Assembly: GCF_030125375.1 (NCBI RefSeq)
Contig: NZ_JASJUU010000008.1
Location: forward strand, 57,286-121,285
DNA from: Pseudoalteromonas umbrosa
GTDB lineage: Bacteria; Pseudomonadota; Gammaproteobacteria; Enterobacterales; Alteromonadaceae
Length of the DNA: 64,000 bases
Direction of reading: 5' to 3'
A model generated the notes under the pieces. That model did no database searches. It had not been told where the DNA came from and saw only the letters and a program-made list of their open reading frames with translations. A program made the position numbers and the translations under genes. Shown here piece by piece: positions 44,939-52,375 of the stretch (position 1 is its first letter; every line of letters begins with the position of its first letter).

Positions 44939-45027
44939 GCCTTAAACACTAACAGGTTTTTTAGGTAACCCTTAATTCTAGAGTGAAGCTCCATGATGAT
45001 TTTCCTTAATTAACTTTATCGTGTGGG

Positions 45028-45423
45028 CTAATGGTTTATTGCGTCTGGGCTCAGCGCTTCAACACCCGAATGAAACACTTGAGTCAACTCTTGCGAGCTT
45101 GCTGACCATGGTTTTATTTGTGATGCAAGTTCATGCGCTACAGCTGAGCCGGGTAGCTTTGTATTTGTATACGCGATGAAATAACGCCATAACTTTGCTC
45201 TTGCTAGGTTGCGGTTTTTAAGAAGACGCTCTGCACGCTCCCCTTCTGTACAGTGCTTTTCTTGCGACGCTAGAAATTCTGCATCACTACACACCCATAA
45301 GTGATAAATTTCATCTTGCGCTAAAAGTGGATAGTCAGTCGGATCAAAACCTCCGTTGGACGCTTTAAAGAAACGTATAAAACCATGGTTATTCAATGCT
45401 TCTATTAAGACTTGTTTATTCAT
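45028..45423 (-). CDS. Early phage protein, unknown function (131 aa)
   Basis: 131 residues. NKQVLIEALNNHGFIRFFKASNGGFDP starts it, and a middle part rich in Arg and Leu (EKHCTEGERAERLLKNRNLARAKLWRYFIAY) follows. The ribosome site GGGAGAAAGAGC precedes the ATG. It overlaps the Cro-like gene by 4 bp, so it is the second gene of the early leftward transcript, in the place of lambda cII. I see no CII-like HTH. Confidence 0.6.
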   Translation of the reverse strand: MNKQVLIEALNNHGFIRFFKASNGGFDPTDYPLLAQDEIYHLWVCSDAEFLASQEKHCTEGERAERLLKNRNLARAKLWRYFIAYTNTKLPGSAVAHELASQIKPWSASSQELTQVFHSGVEALSPDAINH

Positions 45424-45671
45424 GCTCTTTCTCCCGATAGATTGCGGAGTTGCATGCGAGAGCTGTTGCAGATACCAAGCTCCTCCACTTGCTGTTTGGG
45501 CACAAGTAGAATTACATAATCAAGCTCCAGCACCGATATAGCCTTGCTTAAACTTGGCTCGCGTATCCTGCCAGAGCGACATGCATTTACCCAATCGCGT
45601 TTAAGTCCAGTCCCTTTGATTAAGCGCGCTATTGGCACATCATTAATTACCCTTATAAATTCCTGTTTCAT
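45420..45671 (-). CDS. Cro-like HTH protein, first gene of the leftward early operon
   Basis: 83 residues. VPIARLIKGTGLKRDWVNACRSGRIREPSLSKAISVLEL is a short helix-turn-helix similar in layout to Cro-type repressors. Its start is directly next to two operator-like sites and it faces away from the repressor gene, which is the lambda cro position. Confidence 0.65.
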   Translation of the reverse strand: MKQEFIRVINDVPIARLIKGTGLKRDWVNACRSGRIREPSLSKAISVLELDYVILLVPKQQVEELGICNSSRMQLRNLSGERA

Positions 45672-45680
45672 TTACAATCC

Positions 45681-45717
45681 GTGATTATATTCAACACAAT
45701 TGTGAATATATAACACA
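45681..45717. promoter_or_regulatory. Early right-type control region with two operator-like sites
   Basis: GTGATTATATTCAACAC (45681-45697) and TGTGAATATATAACACA (45701-45717) share a GTGA-AT-rich-CAC layout, and the same two forms recur at 47833-47891. For the leftward early transcript a promoter is visible: TTGTAA, 16 bases, TATATA, with the second site on the -10 box. A TATAAT at 45781 may serve the repressor gene. Confidence 0.6.
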
Positions 45718-45810
45718 AAAAGCTTGCTTTACAATGTTTTTTCACATTTTTGTGGATTATTTTGCTCAAATCGTGCTTAATATAATAAACACAGCAAACA
45801 AGTTAGCAGC

Positions 45811-46260
45811 ATGACCCCGAATTCGATTGTAAAAGACAACATTTGTAATTTGATGGAGCTTAATGGCTTAAACCCTTCCAGCATTGCAAAGCTTGTTGAG
45901 AATTTAGGGTTCAAAATTACACGCTCTTATATGTCGAAATTGACTGATCCCAACAAAGAAGCTCTGAATTTATCCTTAGATAAACTAGAGGCTATTGCTA
46001 AGGCCTTTGATATTGAGCCTGCAGATCTGTTAAACCCAATCTCAATAGAAAAAGACGGCACCATTAAGAAGGCAGAAGTTAGTTTGAATATTAAAATACT
46101 TGAGGATGCAATTCTTCAGGTGAAGGGCACAGCCAAAGAGGTTGGTATCGACAGTGTTGAGTTTGAATCCCGCGCCATTCCATTGGTATACGAGGCCCTA
46201 CTTAGCGAGGATACAGACAGACTTAATTTAGAACTTATAAAACTGGCGAGAAAATACTGA
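45811..46260 (+). CDS. Phage repressor, HTH only (CI-equivalent without S24 domain)
   Basis: 149 residues. The HTH is IAKLVENLGFKITRSYMSKLTDPNKEALNLSLDKLEAIAKAFDIEPADLL, of XRE type. The C-terminal 75 residues are helical (VSLNIKILEDAILQVKGTAKEVGID) and contain no Ser/Lys peptidase motif, so RecA-driven self-cleavage is not expected. It is divergent from the Cro-like gene, with operators between. Prophage induction may need an antirepressor or another route. Confidence 0.75.
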   Translation: MTPNSIVKDNICNLMELNGLNPSSIAKLVENLGFKITRSYMSKLTDPNKEALNLSLDKLEAIAKAFDIEPADLLNPISIEKDGTIKKAEVSLNIKILEDAILQVKGTAKEVGIDSVEFESRAIPLVYEALLSEDTDRLNLELIKLARKY

Positions 46261-46286
46261 CTTAAAGCCAGTATTTCCAATCTGAC

Positions 46287-46505
46287 TTACTTAGGATCGA
46301 GCCCGCCTCCGCCAGTTAAGGGTTTTACTTTATCACCTTTCCCAAAGAGAGAGTAATCGCTTTTTTCTGCTGGAGGTTCCGTACCACCTCCGCTACCCAT
46401 AGGGTCAAGTCCAAAGCCATTTGTAAGCACTTCATAGGTATTGTGTTTTGATAAGCTGCCGCCGCACACTAAGCGCAGCTCTTTAAGTTTTTCAATCATA
46501 GCCAC
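46287..46505 (-). CDS. Small Gly-Gly-motif peptide (72 aa) in the immunity region
   Basis: GTG start at 46505 with AAGGAG eight bases upstream (an ATG follows two codons later). The opening MAMIEKLKELRLVCGG looks like a double-glycine leader (helix, then Cys-Gly-Gly). The rest is Gly/Pro-rich (GSGGGTEPPAEKS; PLTGGGGLDPK). It is the last gene of a leftward set that includes two membrane proteins and another Gly-rich peptide. Whether it is processed or exported is unknown. No peptidase-ABC transporter is in the window. Confidence 0.55.
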   Translation of the reverse strand: MAMIEKLKELRLVCGGSLSKHNTYEVLTNGFGLDPMGSGGGTEPPAEKSDYSLFGKGDKVKPLTGGGGLDPK

Positions 46506-46601
46506 TTTAAAGTCTCCTTGTTTGTAAATTGCTCAGGTGGGTAATTTAATCAAGCCACTATATATTACCCGGTTCATAAATTTTCTAGATAAATAACAGT
46601 C

Positions 46602-46657
46602 AAAAGGACTGGTGCTTCATTAGATTTTTTTAAAACTCATGAAGCATCAGCCCTTTT
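46602..46657. terminator. Long hairpin between the immunity-cassette genes
   Basis: A 19-base arm (AAAAGGACTGGTGCTTCAT) and its near-complement (17 of 19) flank a 17-base AT-rich loop. Runs of A and T at both ends allow termination in either direction. It is placed after the 89-residue membrane protein gene. The rest of 46506-46790 contains no gene that I can support. Confidence 0.75.
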
Positions 46658-46790
46658 CGATGACATCTATAATTAAAGAGGTTACGAGAGCCTTGCTGAA
46701 AATAATTGAAGCCATAACAGATTATGAAAAAACCGTTTCAATAAATATTTTTATAATTAAACTCGACGGCTTTTGTTACCTAGTCTTAAA

Positions 46791-47060
46791 TTACCCTCTT
46801 TTAATTGGATTTAATACTGCATCCTTGCATGCTTTCTTTAGCAAAATCTCAGCCTCAACATCTAAACCAAGTAACTTCACTGCACGCTCAGAATCAGTGA
46901 GGGTAATATCTTTTTTTACAAAAACCCTTTTTGAAATATTATCCATAGCCTCGTCAGCATATTCTTTTCTAACTCTGATTTTCCTTAACGTGTTGATCAA
47001 AAGCATCAAAGAAGAAACGATGCACACTATAACAACTGTTAATGCGATCGGTAGATCCAT
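46791..47060 (-). CDS. Single-TM membrane protein of the immunity cassette
   Basis: 89 residues from ATG 47060, which follows AGGA; the longer frame lacks a site. An N-terminal transmembrane helix (IALTVVIVCIVSSLMLLINTL) is followed by a charged cytoplasmic part (KIRVRKEYADEAMDNISKRVFVKKDITLTDSERAVKLLGLDVEAEILLKKA). The start lies inside the end of the polytopic gene upstream, so the two are co-translated. The family is unknown to me. Confidence 0.6.
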   Translation of the reverse strand: MDLPIALTVVIVCIVSSLMLLINTLRKIRVRKEYADEAMDNISKRVFVKKDITLTDSERAVKLLGLDVEAEILLKKACKDAVLNPIKRG

Positions 47061-47530
47061 TTTTGTATATTCCTGTATCCAATTATGACCAATGGTAAAT
47101 AGCAACAAATAACAACTAGGTTATTTAAAGTTGGCATGCCGCTCTTGTATATTAAGGTGCTGTATTCGACATTGAAAAAATGAATATCAACTAGCCTGAA
47201 CGCTTGAAGCGCAATTTCAGCCACAGATAAGCTGATAAACACAAGCGCCTGCTTAAAATACACAAGTTCCTTTTTCATTAATGTGTAGATAACTGCTGAT
47301 GCCGCACATGTATTTAAAGTCCAAATTACATATCTCCAAATAAACTCTGGATCCATTAATTTGATTTCACAATGAAAATATACCGGTATGAAATAAAAAA
47401 CCGATACAGCAAGAGCAAAGGCTGTCCACTTTTTATCCTTCAAAAAAAAGGCAGCCCCAAGCGAGGCAAGCACAGCCATAAAATGAGCTTGATCTACCAG
47501 CCTCAAAAACGAGCTATCTACACATTCCAA
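47039..47530 (-). CDS. Polytopic membrane protein of the immunity cassette
   Basis: The start is placed at TTG 47530, which stands six bases after GGAGGG; an ATG at 47560 has no good site. The 163-residue product has about five transmembrane helices (FMAVLASLGAAFFL; AFALAVSVFYFIPVYF; YVIWTLNTCAASAVIYTL; ALVFISLSVAEIALQAF; NNLVVICCYLPLVIIGY). It directly follows the 46-residue Gly-rich peptide gene and overlaps the single-TM gene. The place matches lambda rexAB between repressor and left promoter, so superinfection exclusion or peptide immunity is plausible. Function unproven. Confidence 0.6.
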   Translation of the reverse strand: MECVDSSFLRLVDQAHFMAVLASLGAAFFLKDKKWTAFALAVSVFYFIPVYFHCEIKLMDPEFIWRYVIWTLNTCAASAVIYTLMKKELVYFKQALVFISLSVAEIALQAFRLVDIHFFNVEYSTLIYKSGMPTLNNLVVICCYLPLVIIGYRNIQKWIYRSH

Positions 47531-47543
47531 AATATTCCCTCCG

Positions 47544-47684
47544 TTATGGCTTGTCGCCATGAATCACTTTAAATGTCCCATCAATTGAGGCTAGTCTCTT
47601 GGGTTTTGGATTTCCATCGTCACCACCGCCGCCACCAACGCCACCTCTAACAAGTGTAAGCAAGTCCGTTTTAAGCTGTTTCAT
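47544..47684 (-). CDS. Tiny Gly-rich peptide (46 aa), first gene of the immunity cassette
   Basis: ATG at 47684 follows AAAGG at seven bases. The opening MKQLKTDLLTLVRGGVGGGGG again has a helical leader ending in Gly-Gly, followed by an Asp- and Lys-rich tail (DDGNPKPKRLASIDGTFKVIHGDKP). Its layout parallels the 72-residue peptide at the other end of the cassette. Its stop lies just before the GGAGGG of the membrane protein gene. It is too short for standard gene calling. A role as processed peptide or small regulator is inference. Confidence 0.55.
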   Translation of the reverse strand: MKQLKTDLLTLVRGGVGGGGGDDGNPKPKRLASIDGTFKVIHGDKP

Positions 47685-47832
47685 AACAATACCTTTAACA
47701 TTAGGTTTAAAAAATGTAACACAATTGGAATTTATCGGTCAACAATCTGAGACCGACACACAAACTTATCACAATATATTACACATAGAAACGCTAAAAC
47801 AGACCATTTACAAAGCTCAATTTATCACATCC

Positions 47833-47891
47833 GTGAATATTTTCAACATTTACCGTTAATATAGTTGACACCACTGTGATTATATTACACA
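47833..47891. promoter_or_regulatory. Left-type control region with two operator-like sites
   Basis: GTGAATATTTTCAACAT (47833-47849) and TGTGATTATATTACACA (47875-47891) match the two forms at 45681-45717. A TTGACA box lies between them (47865-47870). The site sits before the rightward recombination operon, the place of lambda PL. The other bases from 47685 hold no gene. Confidence 0.6.
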
Positions 47892-47924
47892 CTCATAGCA
47901 TCAATTTTAACCAAGGCGTGAATC

Positions 47925-48845
47925 ATGAAACTCACTGCTGAGAAAGCCCAAGAATTGCTTAGCGATCCTTTTGAGGCTCACGATGTTGAATTTCTAGTTA
48001 CTGATAAAGTAATTTCTAAAGATGGTTCTGTATGGGTCAAAGTAGTCCCTTACATTACAGCAAGGGCTGTACAGCAGCGTTTAGATGACATCTTTGGCTT
48101 GACGGGGTGGCGCAATGAGTTCCGCGAAGTAAAAGGCGGTCAGATGTGCGGACTGAGTTTGCTGATTGAAGATCAGTGGATTACTAGGTGGGATGGCGCT
48201 CCTCTTACTGAAATAGAAGCATTGAAAGGCGCGCTGTCTGGTGCAGGTAAAAGAGCAGCTGTTCAATTTGGTATTGGCCGATATCTGTATGCTATCGAGC
48301 CTTATTTCATTAACTGCCAGCTACTAACAGATAAATCTGAGTGCACCGCTAATTATGTATTAATAAGGCACGACACAAGCGAAAACGAATCAACTTATCT
48401 ATCAGCTCAATGGGAGACTCCAGAGCTACCATCTTGGGCTCTACCTCAAGCTGACTTTACTCCTTACATAGAAGCAATAGAGAGCGCCCTAACAAAAACC
48501 GAGCTTACCAAAACATATAGAAGCGCAATTAAATTTGCTGATGCGCTTGGCCGTAAAGACTTGAAAGAAAAAGTTGAGGCAGCTCGTAAAGCTCAGTTCG
48601 ACAACATTGAGATTGAAACAAAACGGGAACGAAAAGCAAAAATAGAATCCCTCAATCGCAAATTTAAGAGTTTCACAAAAGAGCTTGAGAGCGCAGAAAA
48701 CGAAACGGTTCTAGAGCTCGCATTCAAAAAAATAAAGCCTGAGCTATATGGGTTATGCAAAGAATCAACCTTAAACGCAGAAGAATACCAAAACACACTC
48801 AACCAAATTAAACAGCAACAAATCTCACGTATCCAAGGAGCGTAA
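47925..48845 (+). CDS. Rad52/Rad22-like single-strand annealing protein
   Basis: 306 residues. The N-terminal half carries the Rad52-family core: PYITARAVQQRLDDIFGLTGWRNEF near residues 45-70 and the conserved EIEALKGALSGAGKRAAVQFGIGRYLYAIE near residues 97-125. The C-terminal half is charged and helical. Phage members (Sak type) anneal complementary strands for recombination and concatemer formation. It heads the rightward early operon and precedes a coiled-coil protein and SSB, the usual recombination set. Confidence 0.88.
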   Translation: MKLTAEKAQELLSDPFEAHDVEFLVTDKVISKDGSVWVKVVPYITARAVQQRLDDIFGLTGWRNEFREVKGGQMCGLSLLIEDQWITRWDGAPLTEIEALKGALSGAGKRAAVQFGIGRYLYAIEPYFINCQLLTDKSECTANYVLIRHDTSENESTYLSAQWETPELPSWALPQADFTPYIEAIESALTKTELTKTYRSAIKFADALGRKDLKEKVEAARKAQFDNIEIETKRERKAKIESLNRKFKSFTKELESAENETVLELAFKKIKPELYGLCKESTLNAEEYQNTLNQIKQQQISRIQGA

Positions 48846-48847
48846 CG

Positions 48848-49855
48848 ATGCAATCAACAGACTTGACTACTTTAGCATTTAGCAGCGAATTGACTGAGCA
48901 AGGCCTTAAAGAGCTTAAAAGGCGGTACCCCAAAAGCAAAGTTCCAGACATGACTATTGATGAGAACTACAAGCAAGGGCGCCAAATCCAGACTGAAGCA
49001 AATAAGCTTACTTCCAGCTTAGACACTCGCAGAAAAGACTTAGCAAAACAGCTGAAGTTAGCTGGTGATGACTTAATCGCTAAAGCGAGTGATATTTACG
49101 CCCCTTATGTTTCCGCATATAAAGCCGAACAAGCTAGACGTAAAGAGATTGAAGATAAGAAAAAGCGCGAGCGTGAAGCCCTGCTCAACGCGCAGCGCGC
49201 CAAGATTGCCGAGATAAGCAGATTTGTTGATAGCTGTAAAGGCGCATCTCTACAGGAAATCTCTGATTGCCTTGAAGCCGTGAATCTAATTGATACATCA
49301 GCTTTCGATCCAGAGCTAATTCACGAAGCTATTGAAGCCGTTGAATCAACAATTCAAACCCTATGGCAAATGCACACAGACACCAAGCAACGCGAAGAAT
49401 TGGCGGCGCAACAAGCTGAACTAGAAAAACAATTAGCTGTCGGCAAAATAGCGCTGGCCCCCACCGAAATGATTGGAAAAAGCAGCGACGAAATATCGGC
49501 AAAAATCACAGAGCTTCAAAACAAACCAATTACTGAAGAGTTTTTTGCAGATGCAGTTGCCGCTGAGCAAGCCGTCTCTATCGCTATTTCACAACTAAAA
49601 GCAATGCATGACCAAGCGTTGCAACTTGAAGAAGTAGCCTTACAACAAGCGCCAGCCGCAAATGATGATTATACAGTCGAAGAGTCAACAAGCGCCGAAT
49701 CCACAAGATACGAATACAAATTCTACGACCAGTGGCCTACCGAAAGTGAATTAGCACAAAGCGCTGCACTAAGGGTTATGAATATTAAGCTAGGTGAAGC
49801 TGAAGATTATATTCGCTACTTAACACAGCAACTTGAGCGTGCGCAGGTAGCATAA
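48848..49855 (+). CDS. Phage coiled-coil recombination-operon protein (DUF1351-like)
   Basis: 335 residues, mostly coiled coil (QIQTEANKLTSSLDTRRKDLAKQLKLAGDDLIAKASDIYAPYVSAYKAEQARRKEIEDKKKRERE). The organisation resembles DUF1351 proteins that accompany phage annealing proteins and SSB. Its biochemical role is not established. It starts two bases after the Rad52-like stop. The C-terminal part contains an acidic linker (NDDYTVEESTSAESTRYEY). Confidence 0.65.
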   Translation: MQSTDLTTLAFSSELTEQGLKELKRRYPKSKVPDMTIDENYKQGRQIQTEANKLTSSLDTRRKDLAKQLKLAGDDLIAKASDIYAPYVSAYKAEQARRKEIEDKKKREREALLNAQRAKIAEISRFVDSCKGASLQEISDCLEAVNLIDTSAFDPELIHEAIEAVESTIQTLWQMHTDTKQREELAAQQAELEKQLAVGKIALAPTEMIGKSSDEISAKITELQNKPITEEFFADAVAAEQAVSIAISQLKAMHDQALQLEEVALQQAPAANDDYTVEESTSAESTRYEYKFYDQWPTESELAQSAALRVMNIKLGEAEDYIRYLTQQLERAQVA

Positions 49856-49913
49856 ATTTGTCCCAACCTGAGGAGGGCTTAGCCCCCTCTTTTCAAGGAA
49901 TAGATAAATAGAT

Positions 49914-50078
49914 ATGAACGAGTTAATCAAAACACCGGAAGAAGCTAAACGCATTATCGAAGAACGTAACGCTCGTATTAATCAAGTTCTTCTTGATCAA
50001 GGTAAAGCACGAAGAAGACGTGAATTGCATCAAGATGAGATGGCTCTAGTGATTGAATCAAAAGAGGTTTGGGAATAA
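49914..50078 (+). CDS. Small helical phage protein (54 aa)
   Basis: ATG at 49914 follows AAGGAATAGATAAATAG. The sequence MNELIKTPEEAKRIIEERNARI is one charged helix with a basic patch (GKARRRRELHQDEM) and an acidic end. Its stop overlaps the ssb start as TAATG, so it is translationally coupled to SSB. Unknown function. Confidence 0.6.
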   Translation: MNELIKTPEEAKRIIEERNARINQVLLDQGKARRRRELHQDEMALVIESKEVWE

Positions 50079-50533
50079 TGGCTCGAGGTGTAAATAAAGT
50101 GATCCTAGTAGGTCACCTCGGCCAAGACCCTGAAGTGCGCTATTTGCCGAATGGTAGCGCGGTGGCAAATATCAGTTTAGCTACAACAGATAGCTGGAAA
50201 GATAAAAACACAGGTCAGCCAAAAGAGCGTACTGAATGGCATCGCATAGCTATTCACGGAAAGCTAGCTGAAATTGCAGGGCAATACTTGCGCAAAGGTT
50301 CTCAGGTGTACATAGAGGGCAGTTTGCAAACACATAAGTGGGAAGATAGCCGCAACCAAACGAAGTACACAACGCAAATAGTAGTGAACGTAAATGGCCA
50401 GATGCAGATGCTAGGCAATCCAAATAATGTCGGACATCAAAACCAGCAGCACGGACTACCAAACGAGCGCAGCCAGCCCAGTGCACACAATGTATACGGG
50501 GCACAACAGCGTAACGACTGTATGGGTATTTAA
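50078..50533 (+). CDS. ssb: Single-stranded DNA-binding protein (phage)
   Basis: 151 residues from ATG 50078; an upstream in-frame TTG is less likely. The OB fold is plain: ARGVNKVILVGHLGQDPEVRYLPNGSAVANISLATTD, then WKDKNTGQPKERTEWHRIAIHGKLAEIAGQYLRKGSQVYIEGSLQTHKWED. The tail ends QQRNDCMGI rather than the usual acidic DDDIPF, so the standard partner-binding tip is missing. This suggests it does not recruit the host's SSB-interacting proteins in the normal way. It works beside the annealing protein. Confidence 0.92.
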   Translation: MARGVNKVILVGHLGQDPEVRYLPNGSAVANISLATTDSWKDKNTGQPKERTEWHRIAIHGKLAEIAGQYLRKGSQVYIEGSLQTHKWEDSRNQTKYTTQIVVNVNGQMQMLGNPNNVGHQNQQHGLPNERSQPSAHNVYGAQQRNDCMGI

Positions 50534-50547
50534 CATCGAGGTTAATC

Positions 50548-50886
50548 ATGTTTTATGTGTTCGGAGTAAGTTCGGCTAAATGCCGACAAGCAGCTATCAA
50601 AAAAGTAAACGATTTTCGGGGTGAAAACGCCCCCAATAATGCCAATGAGTGGGAAGTAAAAGTAACTGAATTGCAGCAAGAACTATTTGAAAAAGCCAAA
50701 CCAACCTGCATTAGCGGTGAACTGGCAATGCCAAGCTCTGTAGACGAATACATAACTCAGGCGAAGAAGTTACCAAACGAATTTAGAGCTTTAAAGGGCA
50801 TGAAAAAAGTGCCTATCTTGGATAGCTCTGGCAACCCAAAACTTACAAAGGCGGGGCGCACTAAGTTCGAATGGTTACCCATGTAA
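50548..50886 (+). CDS. Phage hypothetical protein, 112 aa
   Basis: 112 residues (MFYVFGVSSAKCRQAAIKKVNDFRGENAPNNANEWEVKVTELQQELFEKAKPT; ending LTKAGRTKFEWLPM). It follows ssb by 14 bp in the recombination operon. I do not recognise a family; the Lys-rich helices suggest nucleic-acid contact. Confidence 0.55.
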   Translation: MFYVFGVSSAKCRQAAIKKVNDFRGENAPNNANEWEVKVTELQQELFEKAKPTCISGELAMPSSVDEYITQAKKLPNEFRALKGMKKVPILDSSGNPKLTKAGRTKFEWLPM

Positions 50887-50919
50887 CTAATTAAAATTAA
50901 TTGAATTAAGGAAAGCACA

Positions 50920-51840
50920 ATGAGATTCACAAACTTAATAGCATACAAATACAAAACACCTATTGCATACACTCAGGAGCAGCTTGAGCAATCACTTCAG
51001 CAAGATGCGTTTAGAAAGTGCGGCGCTCAAGAGTACAGCACTTTTGGTTGGACAAAAGCACTGGGCAAGCATGGCGCTACCCTCTCCCATTTCTCAAAAG
51101 AATTTATTTTGCTTTGTGCCAAAGTTGAAGAAAAGATCCTTCCTGCCACTGTCGTGAATGAGAAGCTTGCCGAAAAAGTTCAGCAGATTGAACTTGATGA
51201 AAACCGCACCGTTAAAAAGAAAGAAAAAGACGAGCTTAAAGATAGCGTCTACAACACTCTTCTAGCACAGGCATTCACAAAATCCAGCTTACATTTTGCT
51301 TTTATAGACATGAAGCGCGGGTTGTTTGTGGTCAACAGTTCCAGTTTTAACAAGGCGGAGCAGCTAGCAGCCCTATTTAGAAAATCAGTCGGTACACTTC
51401 CTATAATTCCTGCATTTTGTGACTTTGATTTAGACGTACACCTAACCGATTGGTTAACAAAAACCCAAGCACCTGAAAACTTCTCGCTGGGCTATGACAC
51501 AAAACTTGAAGACCCGACAGGCGAAGGGGATGAAGTGGCATTGAAGCGTCACGCACTGGGTAGTGACGAAACCAGATTGCATCTAGACAGTGGAAAGCGC
51601 GTCACTGAGCTTGCGCTCAAGTGGGGTGAAAACATTGAGTTCACTCTAAAAAATGATGGCTCACTCAAGCGTCTTAGTTATTCCGACACCATCAAAGAAT
51701 CCAATGCTGACATTCCCAAAGAAGATATACCAGCCAAATTGGATGCTGACTTTTTACTGTGCGCTGGTGAAATTAGCGAATTACTAGATCGTTTATTTAG
51801 TGCTATGGGTGTAAGTGATAATCAAGAGCAAGCGGCTTAA
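50920..51840 (+). CDS. rdgC: Recombination-associated protein RdgC (phage-borne)
   Basis: 306 residues, the length of chromosomal RdgC. The typical start RFTNLIAYKYKTPIAYTQEQLEQSLQQDAFRKCG, the STFGWTKALGKHGATLSHFSKEFILLCAKVEEKILPATVVNEKL segment and LFVVNSSSFNKAEQLAALFRKSVG fit the family. RdgC forms rings on duplex DNA and curbs RecA. In a phage it may protect replicating DNA from host recombination. It lies within the recombination operon. Confidence 0.9.
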   Translation: MRFTNLIAYKYKTPIAYTQEQLEQSLQQDAFRKCGAQEYSTFGWTKALGKHGATLSHFSKEFILLCAKVEEKILPATVVNEKLAEKVQQIELDENRTVKKKEKDELKDSVYNTLLAQAFTKSSLHFAFIDMKRGLFVVNSSSFNKAEQLAALFRKSVGTLPIIPAFCDFDLDVHLTDWLTKTQAPENFSLGYDTKLEDPTGEGDEVALKRHALGSDETRLHLDSGKRVTELALKWGENIEFTLKNDGSLKRLSYSDTIKESNADIPKEDIPAKLDADFLLCAGEISELLDRLFSAMGVSDNQEQAA

Positions 51841-51850
51841 GAGATTAATA

Positions 51851-52162
51851 ATGAACTCAATATATAAAAGAGCAATTGAACACTGGGGTGCAGCAGCGCA
51901 AGTAAGTATGGCTATGGGTGAAATGGGAGAGCTTACCGCTGAATTAAATAGATTTCACACCCAAAATCGCAAAGACCGTTTAAGTAATCTTCAAGACGAA
52001 ATAGCAGACGTTCAAATCATGCTTAACCAGCTAAAAATGATGCACGGGCAGTTAGCTATTGAAGAAATCATGGAGCAAAAGCTAGCTCGCTTGGAGAGTA
52101 TCATCAATGGACAGCAACAACACAACCATCAACCGGAGGCGCCGCATGAGCACACAGCGTAA
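51851..52162 (+). CDS. MazG-like nucleotide pyrophosphohydrolase (phage)
   Basis: The start is set at ATG 51851; 103 residues. The helix pair carries the metal-binding signature: EMGELTAELN (E-x-x-E) near residue 24 and DEIADVQIML (E-x-x-D) near residue 50. Members hydrolyse NTPs or dNTPs, or act on ppGpp-related signals. The tail is Gln/His-rich (GQQQHNHQPEAPHEH). It overlaps the excisionase-like gene. The small size is normal for phage members. Confidence 0.75.
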   Translation: MNSIYKRAIEHWGAAAQVSMAMGEMGELTAELNRFHTQNRKDRLSNLQDEIADVQIMLNQLKMMHGQLAIEEIMEQKLARLESIINGQQQHNHQPEAPHEHTA

Positions 52163-52373
52163 ATTAATGAGAGCAAGAGCATGGGCTAAATTACACTTTG
52201 CTGAAGGCTCGGTTCCCGGCTATACGATATTAAGAGAATGGGTTATCAATGGATATGTAGATGGAGAGCTTATTGGTGATAATAGTGGTCAAGCATATAT
52301 ATATGAAGACCAAAAGCCGGGTATGCATTCCAAGGCTAAAGAATTTGCGCAAGCTCTAGCGCTAAGTGAGTAA
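52146..52373 (+). CDS. Excisionase-like protein (recombination directionality factor)
   Basis: 75 residues from ATG 52146, with GGAGG six bases upstream. RAWAKLHFAEGSVPGYTILREWVINGYVDGELIGDNSGQAYIYED has the winged-helix layout of phage Xis proteins (W-A, VP-x-x-T-L-x-x-W). It ends two bases before the integrase start. It should direct excision together with Int. Confidence 0.75.
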   Translation: MSTQRKLMRARAWAKLHFAEGSVPGYTILREWVINGYVDGELIGDNSGQAYIYEDQKPGMHSKAKEFAQALALSE

Positions 52374-52375
52374 CA

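Noticed and set aside
44371..44994. 207-residue leftward ORF over the acidic phage gene at 44450-44938
   Set aside because: Its residues are Ser/Leu/Phe-rich without a ribosome site, while the plus-strand frame has a good site and ordinary composition. It is the antisense shadow.
46639..47088. 149-residue plus-strand ORF in the immunity region
   Set aside because: Overlaps the terminator hairpin and two leftward membrane protein genes with good sites; composition fits an antisense frame.
47599..47859. Pro-rich plus-strand ORF
   Set aside because: The Pro run is the complement of the Gly-rich codons of the 46-residue leftward peptide gene.
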